The translations under genes were made by a program, and so were the position numbers. A stretch of DNA of 64,000 nt, taken from assembly GCA_003646995.1 (NCBI GenBank), contig QMLZ01000001.1, forward strand, positions 1 through 64,000, written 5' to 3'. The stretch's first letter is position 1; each line of letters begins with the position of its first letter. This document shows positions 23,544-31,604 of this stretch, one piece after another. The DNA is from Deltaproteobacteria bacterium (GTDB taxonomy: Bacteria; Desulfobacterota; DSM-4660; Desulfatiglandales; Desulfatiglandaceae). A model generated the notes under the pieces. The model made no database searches. It had not been told where the DNA came from and worked only from the letters and a program-made list of their open reading frames with translations.

Positions 23544-24572
23544 TCAACTCTCTGCTCCTCTCAGGCTCGGTTCATAGGTCATAATAGCGGCTCTAAGTTC
23601 CTCGGTACTCACAACCGAAGTACCCACCTTGCCCACGACTATGCCCCCAGCAAAGTTGGCGATGAGGGAAGAGGAAACAAGGTCAAGGCCAGCGGCCACA
23701 CCTAGGCAGAGGGTCGCGATGACCGTATCACCGGCGCCTGTCACGTCGTACACCTCTTTTGCCACTGCTGATATGTGGGTAACAGTTCCCCCTCTTTCGA
23801 ACAACGTCATTCCGTCCTTACCCTGGGTTATGAGTACTGCATTGCAATCAAGTTCCTGAAGGATTACTTCTCCTGCTTTAAGAAGCGTTTCCTCGCCTTC
23901 AATGTTGAATCGGCAATATCCGCTTGCCTCATCATTATTTGGTGTTATGATTTCCACCCCTTGATAGCAGGCAAAATTTCCTGTCTTGGGATCTACGGCT
24001 ATTGGGACTTCAAGTTTTTCTGTTAAGGCCTTAAGCCCTTTCACCAGCTCCCTTGAAACAACCCCCTTTCCATAGTCCGATATCAAAATAATGTCCGTCT
24101 CTGCTACGGCTTGGGATGCGATATCCAGGATCTGTTGCATGACCTCATCGGCTATAGGCCTTCTACTCTCCTTATCAAACCGGACCACTTGCTGGTTATG
24201 GGCAATAATCCTGGTCTTTATGCTGGTGGACCTGCCCGCCTCTACCAGTATCGAGTCGGTGGACAAGCCTATGTCTCGCATCATGGAAAGAATCTCTTCC
24301 CCGGTTTGGTCGTCACCAATTACCCCATACAGCACGGGTTCTGCTCCTAATGCCACGAGATTGCTAATGACATTGGCTGCTCCCCCTAGCATCTTGGTTT
24401 CCTTGGCCACCTCCACTACAGGGACCGGAGCCTCTGGGGAAATTCTAGAGACACTACCCCAGATATATTGGTCCAAAATGATATCCCCCACCACTGCGAT
24501 CTTTGCAGAGCTGAACCTCTCTAGCGCCGCTAGCAACTTTCCTTTGTCAATTTGTGGTTCTGGGATGGACAT
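23544..24572 (-). CDS. rfaE1: D-glycero-beta-D-manno-heptose-7-phosphate kinase (HldE kinase domain)
   Basis: 342 residues of PfkB/ribokinase fold. GDIILDQYIWGSVSRISPEAPVPVV near 32, the KMLGGAANVISNL substrate-binding region near 60 and the C-terminal VYDVTGAGDTVIATLCLG near 268, with the GAGD anion hole and catalytic aspartate, match the RfaE/HldE kinase domain. The nucleotidyltransferase domain fused in Escherichia HldE is absent, so the second step needs a separate enzyme not visible here. It makes heptose 1,7-bisphosphate for LPS core synthesis and indicates a Gram-negative envelope. Confidence 0.9.
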   Translation of the reverse strand: MSIPEPQIDKGKLLAALERFSSAKIAVVGDIILDQYIWGSVSRISPEAPVPVVEVAKETKMLGGAANVISNLVALGAEPVLYGVIGDDQTGEEILSMMRDIGLSTDSILVEAGRSTSIKTRIIAHNQQVVRFDKESRRPIADEVMQQILDIASQAVAETDIILISDYGKGVVSRELVKGLKALTEKLEVPIAVDPKTGNFACYQGVEIITPNNDEASGYCRFNIEGEETLLKAGEVILQELDCNAVLITQGKDGMTLFERGGTVTHISAVAKEVYDVTGAGDTVIATLCLGVAAGLDLVSSSLIANFAGGIVVGKVGTSVVSTEELRAAIMTYEPSLRGAES

Positions 24573-24705
24573 AGCGTGTATTCCTCATATTGCCGTGTGA
24601 CGGGTTTTAGGCTGTCTTTATAGCATCAAAGGCACCCCATGTCCAGGATGTCCCATTAGACCCGCCCTGCTCCTCAAGCTGGCAGCTTAGCTTGCATATT
24701 TATTC

Positions 24706-24734
24706 TTGACTAAGTCAATATAATAACTTACATT
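24706..24734 (+). promoter_or_regulatory. Promoter with overlapping palindrome upstream of the TSUP gene
   Basis: The sequence TTGACT-A-AGTCAA (24706-24718) is a perfect 13-base palindrome whose left arm also serves as a -35 hexamer, 17 bases from TACATT (24729-24734). A perfect TATAAT (24719-24724) directly abuts the palindrome but has no matching -35, so either could be the -10. A dimeric regulator binding over the -35 is a plausible reading. Confidence 0.5.
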
Positions 24735-24809
24735 GCCAGCAGCCAAGTGAGTGAGCTAATGGAACTGTGTGGAAAGGGGGGTAATTTCTAACTAAAAAGG
24801 AGGTTAGAA

Positions 24810-26117
24810 ATGAAAAATCGCCGGTTTCTTTTGGGCACAGCCGTTCTTATTCTGCTATCCTTTGTAGCCCTCGCAATGGCTCAAGGGACACCATCGTTAA
24901 CCCCACCTGACATGCCTGCCAAAATGAAGGCGGCCATTGAAAAAAGTCTCCAGAATGACGAGCTTGCAGCAAAGACCAAGGCAGCTATAAAGCCAGGTGA
25001 AAAGCCGGGTTATCTTGGCATCCCGGGTGCACCCCGTCCCAGCCTGATAACCGGACTGCTTTGGGCTATCTGGGTTGGGTGGATTTTTTCTAGTGTGGGC
25101 GCATTCGGCGGTATCATGGCCGGCGTCGGGCATATAACCATATTTGGATTGGGCGACTATGCCAAGTCGTTCGGCAAAGGCAGCCCCGTTAATAAGTTGC
25201 TTACCGACTCGATTCGGGTGTCAAACCAGTGGCTAGTTGGGCTTTCAGGGCTTATCTCTTCTACTAACTATTACCGTATGGGAAGGCTTGTGGCCCCCCT
25301 CGGACTGTGCCTGGCCATTGGTGGTATTGGCGGATCATGGGTCATCCCTGAGATTACAGCAGGTAAGATATCCCTGAAGGCCTACCTGGGGTGGTTCGGA
25401 ATAGCCGTGTTTGTCATTGGCGCATACCTAATCTATCAAATGACACCTCAATGGGCTGCCAAGAAAAAAGAAAGCCAGGCCGCTGCAGATGCATATCAAA
25501 AGGCCGTGAAGGAAAAGGCAGATACAAGAGAGAAAGGCGTCCGCATCATTGAGGGTTCTTGGACCTTCATGATAATTGCAGTTGCATGTGTCGTAGCTTC
25601 CACACTTTGGATCAACTTGATCGGCAGCCCTAAATGGATAGCCTACGCCTTACTGTTGATAGGATGGTTGCTAACATTCTTCATTGGAAAGGTCAGGTTC
25701 ACATTCTATGGCCAGGAATTTGGCTTCACAGCCTGGGTACCCATGGTAGGCGGTATATTTATTGCTGCCATTGCTGCATTCCTGGGCATTGGTGGAGGAT
25801 TTCTTTATGTGCCATTCTTGACCTCTGTGGCAGGCCTTCCCATGTTCCTGGTGGCGGGCACCTCTGCGCTTGCGGTGCTCATAGGCATGATCATTTCCAT
25901 ATTCACATATATGGTTGGAAAGGGAGTATTGGTTTCCTGGGGTCTTATTGGTGCCGAGCTTGTTGGTATCTTTATTGGATCAATGCTCGGTCCACGAACA
26001 TCCAAGTATATTCCTGATAAGGTGCTCAGGCTGATTTTCATTATACTTGCCTTCTACGTGGGACTCCGATATACAACCAAAGGCTTTCTAGGCAGAAGCA
26101 TAGTGCCTCCGTTCTAA
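24810..26117 (+). CDS. TSUP (TauE/SafE) family sulfite/anion exporter
   Basis: 435 residues with a strong AAGGAGG ribosome site. Residues 1-24 form a cleavable signal peptide (ending ALAMA), followed by about 50 hydrophilic residues and then multiple membrane segments. TauE/SafE motifs are the glycine-rich VGAFGGIMAGVGH near 95 and FLGIGGGFLYVPFLT near 320. A charged cytoplasmic-type loop of about 35 residues (about 215-250) splits the two halves. TSUP proteins move sulfite, sulfonates or other organosulfur anions. In a sulfate reducer a sulfur-oxyanion role is attractive but is inference. Confidence 0.85.
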   Translation: MKNRRFLLGTAVLILLSFVALAMAQGTPSLTPPDMPAKMKAAIEKSLQNDELAAKTKAAIKPGEKPGYLGIPGAPRPSLITGLLWAIWVGWIFSSVGAFGGIMAGVGHITIFGLGDYAKSFGKGSPVNKLLTDSIRVSNQWLVGLSGLISSTNYYRMGRLVAPLGLCLAIGGIGGSWVIPEITAGKISLKAYLGWFGIAVFVIGAYLIYQMTPQWAAKKKESQAAADAYQKAVKEKADTREKGVRIIEGSWTFMIIAVACVVASTLWINLIGSPKWIAYALLLIGWLLTFFIGKVRFTFYGQEFGFTAWVPMVGGIFIAAIAAFLGIGGGFLYVPFLTSVAGLPMFLVAGTSALAVLIGMIISIFTYMVGKGVLVSWGLIGAELVGIFIGSMLGPRTSKYIPDKVLRLIFIILAFYVGLRYTTKGFLGRSIVPPF

Positions 26118-26142
26118 AACCTTTCATAGCATTGTGGTCGGG

Positions 26143-26168
26143 CTGGCCTCGGCAATTGCCGAGGCCAG
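26143..26168 (+). repeat. 26-nt perfect palindrome between the TSUP gene and its partner
   Basis: The left half CTGGCCTCGGCAA and the right half TTGCCGAGGCCAG are exact reverse complements, so the RNA would form an 11-base-pair GC-rich stem with an AATT loop. No T-run follows in either direction, so it is less likely a simple terminator than an mRNA-processing or stability hairpin separating two cistrons. Confidence 0.6.
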
Positions 26169-26191
26169 AATTATCTTAGGCACAGCTGAGC

Positions 26192-26743
26192 ATGGATCCT
26201 ATCTCAGGATGGTTACAAGCCGTTGATCCCCTACTGATCGGCCCATACCGATGGTTTGCAAACCCCTTGGTTGGATGGTGGGCTGGAACTTTCATAGTCT
26301 GCCTTTGGGCAGTGGCACTGGGGGATCTCACCTTGTGGGTGGCCTTCCGGGTTAATCAAAAATACATCAAGGGAACACTCAGAAAAACTGATTACTACCA
26401 TGAACAGTCCCTCAAGGCCAAATCATTGGGTGATGAGGCGGCATACAAGAAAATCAATTGGCTGGCTAACGAAGAATTCGGGAAATCCTTTTTCATGCTT
26501 ATGGCAATGGGCATGGGCTCGCTTTGGCCTGCCTTTTTCGCTGCCGCCTGGCTCAATGAGAGATTCGGGCACATGACCTTCCTTATCTTGCCCTCCTGGC
26601 TCGGGGGCTATCACATCAATTTTATCGGCCCTTTTGTAGCTCTATACATCCTTGCCCGATATACCTTCATGACCGCGAAATCCTTTGCCAAAAGCCTCCT
26701 GGATCGCAACAGCGAAAAGTCTTCACCACTGTCTGGAAGATAA
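26192..26743 (+). CDS. Small three-span membrane protein (EMC3/YidC-like topology)
   Basis: 183 residues with three hydrophobic segments near 32-52, 99-120 and 140-160. Between the first two lies a charged helical hairpin-like stretch (about 60-95; KTDYYHEQSLKAKSLGDE). TM, cytosolic helical hairpin, TM, TM is the topology of DUF106/EMC3 and other YidC-superfamily insertases, but no diagnostic motif secures this. It begins 74 bases after the TSUP gene on the same strand, separated by the palindrome, and probably works with it as an accessory subunit. It is otherwise unassigned. Confidence 0.6.
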   Translation: MDPISGWLQAVDPLLIGPYRWFANPLVGWWAGTFIVCLWAVALGDLTLWVAFRVNQKYIKGTLRKTDYYHEQSLKAKSLGDEAAYKKINWLANEEFGKSFFMLMAMGMGSLWPAFFAAAWLNERFGHMTFLILPSWLGGYHINFIGPFVALYILARYTFMTAKSFAKSLLDRNSEKSSPLSGR

Positions 26744-26746
26744 TCC

Positions 26747-28573
26747 CTACCTGGGGGCCTGGGTTGATTCAAATTTCTTTAGCTGGCCCACAAAGTAATC
26801 CCTATTTTTCCGGGCCAGGGCCAGTGCTTCCTTGGCGGTTTCAATCGCCTTTCGCCTTTGCCCGTTTACAAAATACGCCTCAGCGAGGGTATCCAGGTAT
26901 GTTGGGTCCCTCCGCAAGGCCACCGCCCTCTTGGCAAGGGTCAGGGCTTCGCGCCTTTCATCGCTGGTTTTGTCGGGATTGGTGGCGAGAATCCAAGCTA
27001 GGTTGTTCAAGGCGACAGTGTTGTTGGGCTGGATAGAGAGGATCTTCCTGTATATTCTGAGTGCCTTTTCTACATCACCGCTCTTGTGATAAAGCATTGC
27101 AAGTGCCTCCAGGGCCGCAGTATTGGAGGGCTCCTTTTCAGCCTCCCTTTCCAGCACCCTTACAAGAAACTTCTGGGAAAATCGCTCTGTGGCACCCGCA
27201 AAGTTTAGCTCGTAGGTCAAGGCCCCAACGCATAGTACATAAATTACAAAGGCCAACAGGACAAAACGATTATGTCGGGTGGCAATTCCTGGATCAGCGG
27301 CCATCCTCTTTAAGCACTCTACTCTCTCCCTGATGCTGAAATGGTGCCAACTGGGTATATCTCTGCTCTTGCCGCTCCATAGCGCAATCTTTTCCAAGGA
27401 ATCAATGGTATACCTGGGTGTACCCATTAGCTTGGCTGAGTAGAGATCCGCCTGGCGCTCAAAATTTCTCATGAAAAATCCCATGATATACCTAAAATAG
27501 AGCACCAGCGTTATGAGCATGGGAAGACTCAGGGCCAAATAGAAAAGGTTTATGGATCCCCCAGATTGGCCCGTTAACATCTTAAGGAAAAAAGGCTGGG
27601 ATGCCACCAGATAAAAAAATATATCAAATAGCCCCAGTGACATTGCTATAAAGCCCACAAAGAAAATAAGGTAGAATACCAGGTGCTTGTATCTGGCATG
27701 GCCCATTTCATGGGCCAGCACCGCCTTCAGCTCTTCAGTGCTCAGCAAATCCATTAGGGAATCTGTCACAAGGATATATCTATACCTCCCAACCAGTCCC
27801 ATTATCCCTGCTGTCAGCATCCTTCCTTCGAATACCGGCCAACGAAGTATGTCTCGGTACTTAAACCCGTGCTTTGCAAGGAATCTCTTGAGCTCCCGGA
27901 GCTTTTCGCTGTCTTCCAGGGGCTTGCACCCCCACAAGAACTGTACCCACCTTGGCATGAAAACCATCAGGACTCCCAAGAAAACCGCAAAAAATACAAT
28001 CTGCCCTACCGGCCGATCAAGAAGCGACTTTAGCAATTGCCATTGGGAGAGGGAAATCAAGTCATAGACAAAGGATAGAACCATCCATGGGAGCAAAATT
28101 GGAAAATTAAGTCGAACTTGCCCTAGTACATAGGAGGCCCTTGATATAGGAGAGCGGAAGAGGCTGCGGTAGCAAGGGTAGGCAAATATCCAGACCGTGC
28201 AAAGGAAAAACATGAAAATCCCAAGGCCAACAAGGCCCTGGAGTAAAGACGATTCCGTAAACCAGGGAATTCGGCCAAGCCAGTATTTAATATTAAGTAG
28301 GTATACATCGATTGCAAAAACCACAATGGAGGCCATGGACAACCTGGTGATGGATCCGTGATACAGGCGGGTGAGGTACCCATCGGTCTCTTGGGTCGCC
28401 ACAATAGCTCGAAACAGCGCCCTAAAGCGAAAATAGCAGAGTCCTGCAAAAAAGGCCCATAGGCTGAATACGCTCACTAGGAATATTGAAAAAGGAAAGG
28501 GCGGGGCGATCTCGGCGCTGCCTACGCTGAAGATAAGCAGTACAACAATAAAGTAGATAATGTTATTGAACAT
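26747..28573 (-). CDS. M48 family metalloprotease with TPR repeats
   Basis: 608 residues. The N-terminal half has several hydrophobic segments and a zinc-binding HEMGH near 286-290 in VLAHEMGHARYKH, with the RQADLYSAKLMG segment about 100 residues later supplying the third ligand glutamate region. A further membrane segment precedes a C-terminal tetratricopeptide array (about 480-600; DVEKALRIYRKILSIQPNNTVAL and YLDTLAEAYFVNG). It is an inner-membrane peptidase, most like HtpX/STE24 relatives, with TPRs for substrate or partner recognition. It converges with the plus-strand membrane protein gene. Confidence 0.88.
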   Translation of the reverse strand: MFNNIIYFIVVLLIFSVGSAEIAPPFPFSIFLVSVFSLWAFFAGLCYFRFRALFRAIVATQETDGYLTRLYHGSITRLSMASIVVFAIDVYLLNIKYWLGRIPWFTESSLLQGLVGLGIFMFFLCTVWIFAYPCYRSLFRSPISRASYVLGQVRLNFPILLPWMVLSFVYDLISLSQWQLLKSLLDRPVGQIVFFAVFLGVLMVFMPRWVQFLWGCKPLEDSEKLRELKRFLAKHGFKYRDILRWPVFEGRMLTAGIMGLVGRYRYILVTDSLMDLLSTEELKAVLAHEMGHARYKHLVFYLIFFVGFIAMSLGLFDIFFYLVASQPFFLKMLTGQSGGSINLFYLALSLPMLITLVLYFRYIMGFFMRNFERQADLYSAKLMGTPRYTIDSLEKIALWSGKSRDIPSWHHFSIRERVECLKRMAADPGIATRHNRFVLLAFVIYVLCVGALTYELNFAGATERFSQKFLVRVLEREAEKEPSNTAALEALAMLYHKSGDVEKALRIYRKILSIQPNNTVALNNLAWILATNPDKTSDERREALTLAKRAVALRRDPTYLDTLAEAYFVNGQRRKAIETAKEALALARKNRDYFVGQLKKFESTQAPR

Positions 28574-28611
28574 ATCTTCACTGGCTCACTCGTGTGTCCA
28601 TCACGTGGCTT

Positions 28612-30093
28612 TCAGGCAGCATCTTGCTTAATAAATTGCAGCTCGGCCTCACCGGGTGCAAGGGAATGGTCACCCCTTAGGGTTATCTCCACACCATACC
28701 GTGTCTCCAATTCTGCCAGTTCCTTTCTTTTCTTATTCTGGAGATAAGCTGCCACTCCATCGGGGAGTCGGCCTTCCACAGCCACGACACCCCCTCGAGA
28801 CAGAGCCATTGAAACCCTGCGCAGCAGGGATACCGCCGCCGATTCCACTGATTGCACCAGACCTCTGCCATGGCAATACTGGCACACATGGTACCGCCTT
28901 GACTCTATTGGAGGTCTGATCCTCTGGCGGGATATCTCCACAAGCCCAAACTTTGACATCCTTGACATGTCAATCTTGGCCCTGTCTTTCTTGAACTCCT
29001 CGCGCAGTACCTTTTCCACTTCTCGGATATGCCTCTTGTCTTTCATGTCAATGAAGTCCACTACTATGAGACCCCCCAAGTCCCTTAAGCGCAGTTGTCT
29101 TGCCACTTCCCTGGCTGCCTCAATGTTTGTTCGAAAGGCCATCGTCTCCAAGTCCTTGCCAAGCATTCCTCTGCCTGAATTAACATCAATGGAAATCAGG
29201 GCCTCTGTGGGATCTATGGTAATATAGCCACCTGATTTGAGTTCCACTCTATTACTGAAAATGGCCTCTATTTGTTTTTCCAGCTCAAACCGATCGAAAA
29301 TGGGAATCTTGTCTTTGTATAGCTTGACCCTTCTTTGGTATCTGGGTGATATCACCTTCATGTAATTCTTGACTTTTGCATAAGTCTCCTTGTCATCTAC
29401 CAATACCTCGCTGATTTCTGCAGAAAAATGGTCCCTCAACACGCGTAGGCAAACGTCTTGTTCCTCGTGAATCAAGCTTAATGGAGGCGCGGTCTTCACC
29501 CGCTTTTTTATATCATCCCACACCCTCAAAAGCCTCTTGAGATCCTTGGATAGTTCCCTCTTGCTCTGCCCTTCTGCCGCGGTTCTTACTATATAGCCCA
29601 CTCCCTCAGGGAACTTGAACTGGCTCATGATCTTTTTTATTCGCGCCCTTTCGGCCTCATTGGCGATCTTCTTGGATATTCCTCCACCCTCCCTGCCCGG
29701 GGTGAGTACCAGGAATCTGCTTGCAATGGAAAGGTACGTGGTCAGGTGATGGCCCTTGCGCCCGGGCATCTCCTTTGTCACCTGGACCAGTACCTCCTGG
29801 CCTTCCTTTAAAAGGGTGTGTATTGGCCTTGGCTTCTCCGGGTCATAGGGGTGCAGGAAGTACTCGGGGTGAATTTCGTTAAAGGGCAGGAATCCGTTTT
29901 TCTCCAGGCCGATATTGACAAAGCAGGCCTGCAGGCTGGGCTCCACCTTCTCTATTACACCCTTGTAAATGTTGCCTACCTTTTCCTCTTCACCCAGCGT
30001 CTCAATATAGAAGTCTTCTAGCACACCGTCCTTAACCAGGGCGACTCTGGCCTCCTCTGCTTCAACCGCATTAATCAGCATCTTGGTTGTCAT
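28612..30093 (-). CDS. rng: Ribonuclease G/E family endoribonuclease
   Basis: 493 residues, the RNase G length without the RNase E scaffold tail. S1 domain at about 35-125 (GNIYKGVIEKVEPSLQACFV). The catalytic Mg ligands are visible as SIDVNSGRG near 300 and VVDFIDM near 345. The zinc-link cysteines are in CQYCHGRG near 405. A C-terminal domain follows. It cleaves AU-rich single-stranded RNA and matures rRNA. It is preceded on the same strand by the DUF2229 gene with a 156-base gap; ATG is preceded by AGGGGTG. Confidence 0.95.
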   Translation of the reverse strand: MTTKMLINAVEAEEARVALVKDGVLEDFYIETLGEEEKVGNIYKGVIEKVEPSLQACFVNIGLEKNGFLPFNEIHPEYFLHPYDPEKPRPIHTLLKEGQEVLVQVTKEMPGRKGHHLTTYLSIASRFLVLTPGREGGGISKKIANEAERARIKKIMSQFKFPEGVGYIVRTAAEGQSKRELSKDLKRLLRVWDDIKKRVKTAPPLSLIHEEQDVCLRVLRDHFSAEISEVLVDDKETYAKVKNYMKVISPRYQRRVKLYKDKIPIFDRFELEKQIEAIFSNRVELKSGGYITIDPTEALISIDVNSGRGMLGKDLETMAFRTNIEAAREVARQLRLRDLGGLIVVDFIDMKDKRHIREVEKVLREEFKKDRAKIDMSRMSKFGLVEISRQRIRPPIESRRYHVCQYCHGRGLVQSVESAAVSLLRRVSMALSRGGVVAVEGRLPDGVAAYLQNKKRKELAELETRYGVEITLRGDHSLAPGEAELQFIKQDAA

Positions 30094-30249
30094 TTATCAC
30101 CCCTGAGCCATCCGTTACCATGTGGACAAACCTGTTCACAAAAACCTGTTCGCCTGCCCTTACGCACACGACCCCACCCAAATACGCTTGGATTCCCTCA
30201 GCCAGGCGATAAATTTCCAGGCCTTGTGAGCTAGGCCACCAGCGCCTCG

Positions 30250-31602
30250 CTAGTGCCTCCTTCCGTGACGCTTGAAGTGCTGATAGGCTTGGTACATAAA
30301 GGTCCTGATGGCCGCCTCTCTACCGGGCTGGTAGCTGGAATCATATGGTGTATCCAGATAGGGCACACCCAGCTTATCCATGATTGGCTTAACAATCGCT
30401 GAGGTAGTGGTACTCGGCATACACGTAAATGGATAAGCATTAACCACACCATTAAATCCTTCTCGTGCGTACTCAACTATTCCTGAGATGCTAAGGCATG
30501 CTTCTGTGCCCACGTCAAAGGTAAACAGGTCTTCTTCTTTTAGTATTCTCTCTAAGTGTGCAATCTTGTGGTCATCAGCAAGGTCAATCAGTCTCTTGAC
30601 CCGCTTGTATACCTGCTTCTGTCTCAGTTCCTGGTAAAACAAGTCCCCCCAGAAGTCGGCCATTCTCTTGAGGTACTCCTTTACCGCCCCAAACCGTAGT
30701 TGCTTCAGGTGCAGCCTCAGGCCGATCTTTGCCTCCCTAAGCCGGTCGTAGCTGGTATAGTTCATCCACTCTGCAATGGAAGCATTAACAGCTTCGCCCC
30801 CATACTTTTCGATCATCCTGATTAGATCTTGGTTGGCGTACACATGGCTTCTAACATATATTTCTCCCACTATGCCTATCAGTGGTTTAGGAGGTATTGA
30901 TGGATCAATGATCTGCTTTGCCTGTTCAATAATATCCTCCAGCCGCTCAAGAATCTTGTCAAAGTCCTTCTTCGGGCCGTAGAGTTCGAACACCTCTTCC
31001 ATGGTATGCATGGAGTTTTCTATGAACTCGTCGGCCATGCCCTCTTCCCTTTCATAAGGACGGATTCGCCACAGCAGGCGGTCCAGGATATCAGCCACTA
31101 CCACAGAGAAATATGAGGCCTTTCTTAAGTCACTAACCTTTTCTTCCTCTATGATACCTTGGAGCGAGTATCCATCGCGGGTGGTAAGCGCACCTATGCG
31201 GATCCTTTTGAAATCCGGAAAGGAATCAAGAATGATCCGCTGGTATTTGTTATACATCCCGAACCGACAGGGCCCATCGGACTCTGGCATAAAATATACG
31301 TAGTCTTCTGGGTTAAATGCCTCGCCGAGCCTTTCTTTTTCCTTTTTCAAGAAATACAGTATATCGCCAGTGGTTATCTGGCACGGATAGCACTCTTTGC
31401 CAGAAGTGTATTCCTTGCCCAGGTCCATACCTTTAAAGGTTTCCATTACCCTGGCCTTGATTCCAAACCCCCTGAAGGTGGCTGCCAGCAGGTGCCCACC
31501 TATCCTGTTCATTTGGGGGATCAAGAACGTCTTGTCTTTGACATTGAACCTGCCAACATTTTCCGTTAGAGTTTCAAAGCTGATAACCTTTGCAGATTCC
31601 AT
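30250..31602 (-). CDS. DUF2229-type acyl-CoA dehydratase activase-related protein
   Basis: 450 residues. Cysteine motifs typical of the DUF2229/2-hydroxyglutaryl-CoA dehydratase D-like family are present: GKECYPCQITTGD near 52 and TCMPSTTTS near 400, plus a C near EACLSIS. It starts 2 bases after the stop of the 1015-residue activase (TGA-AG-ATG), so the two are translationally coupled and surely form one system. Such proteins may bind a [4Fe-4S] cluster. No dehydratase catalytic subunits (HgdA/B, BcrB/C) are adjacent, so the client enzyme is unknown. Confidence 0.8.
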   Translation of the reverse strand: MESAKVISFETLTENVGRFNVKDKTFLIPQMNRIGGHLLAATFRGFGIKARVMETFKGMDLGKEYTSGKECYPCQITTGDILYFLKKEKERLGEAFNPEDYVYFMPESDGPCRFGMYNKYQRIILDSFPDFKRIRIGALTTRDGYSLQGIIEEEKVSDLRKASYFSVVVADILDRLLWRIRPYEREEGMADEFIENSMHTMEEVFELYGPKKDFDKILERLEDIIEQAKQIIDPSIPPKPLIGIVGEIYVRSHVYANQDLIRMIEKYGGEAVNASIAEWMNYTSYDRLREAKIGLRLHLKQLRFGAVKEYLKRMADFWGDLFYQELRQKQVYKRVKRLIDLADDHKIAHLERILKEEDLFTFDVGTEACLSISGIVEYAREGFNGVVNAYPFTCMPSTTTSAIVKPIMDKLGVPYLDTPYDSSYQPGREAAIRTFMYQAYQHFKRHGRRH

Positions 31603-31604
31603 CT

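Noticed and set aside
30094..30249. Open stretch on the minus strand between rng and the DUF2229 gene that reads like protein (LEIYRLAEGIQAYLGG)
   Set aside because: No start codon with a ribosome site and only a few dozen codons; might be a remnant, but evidence is too thin to call a gene.
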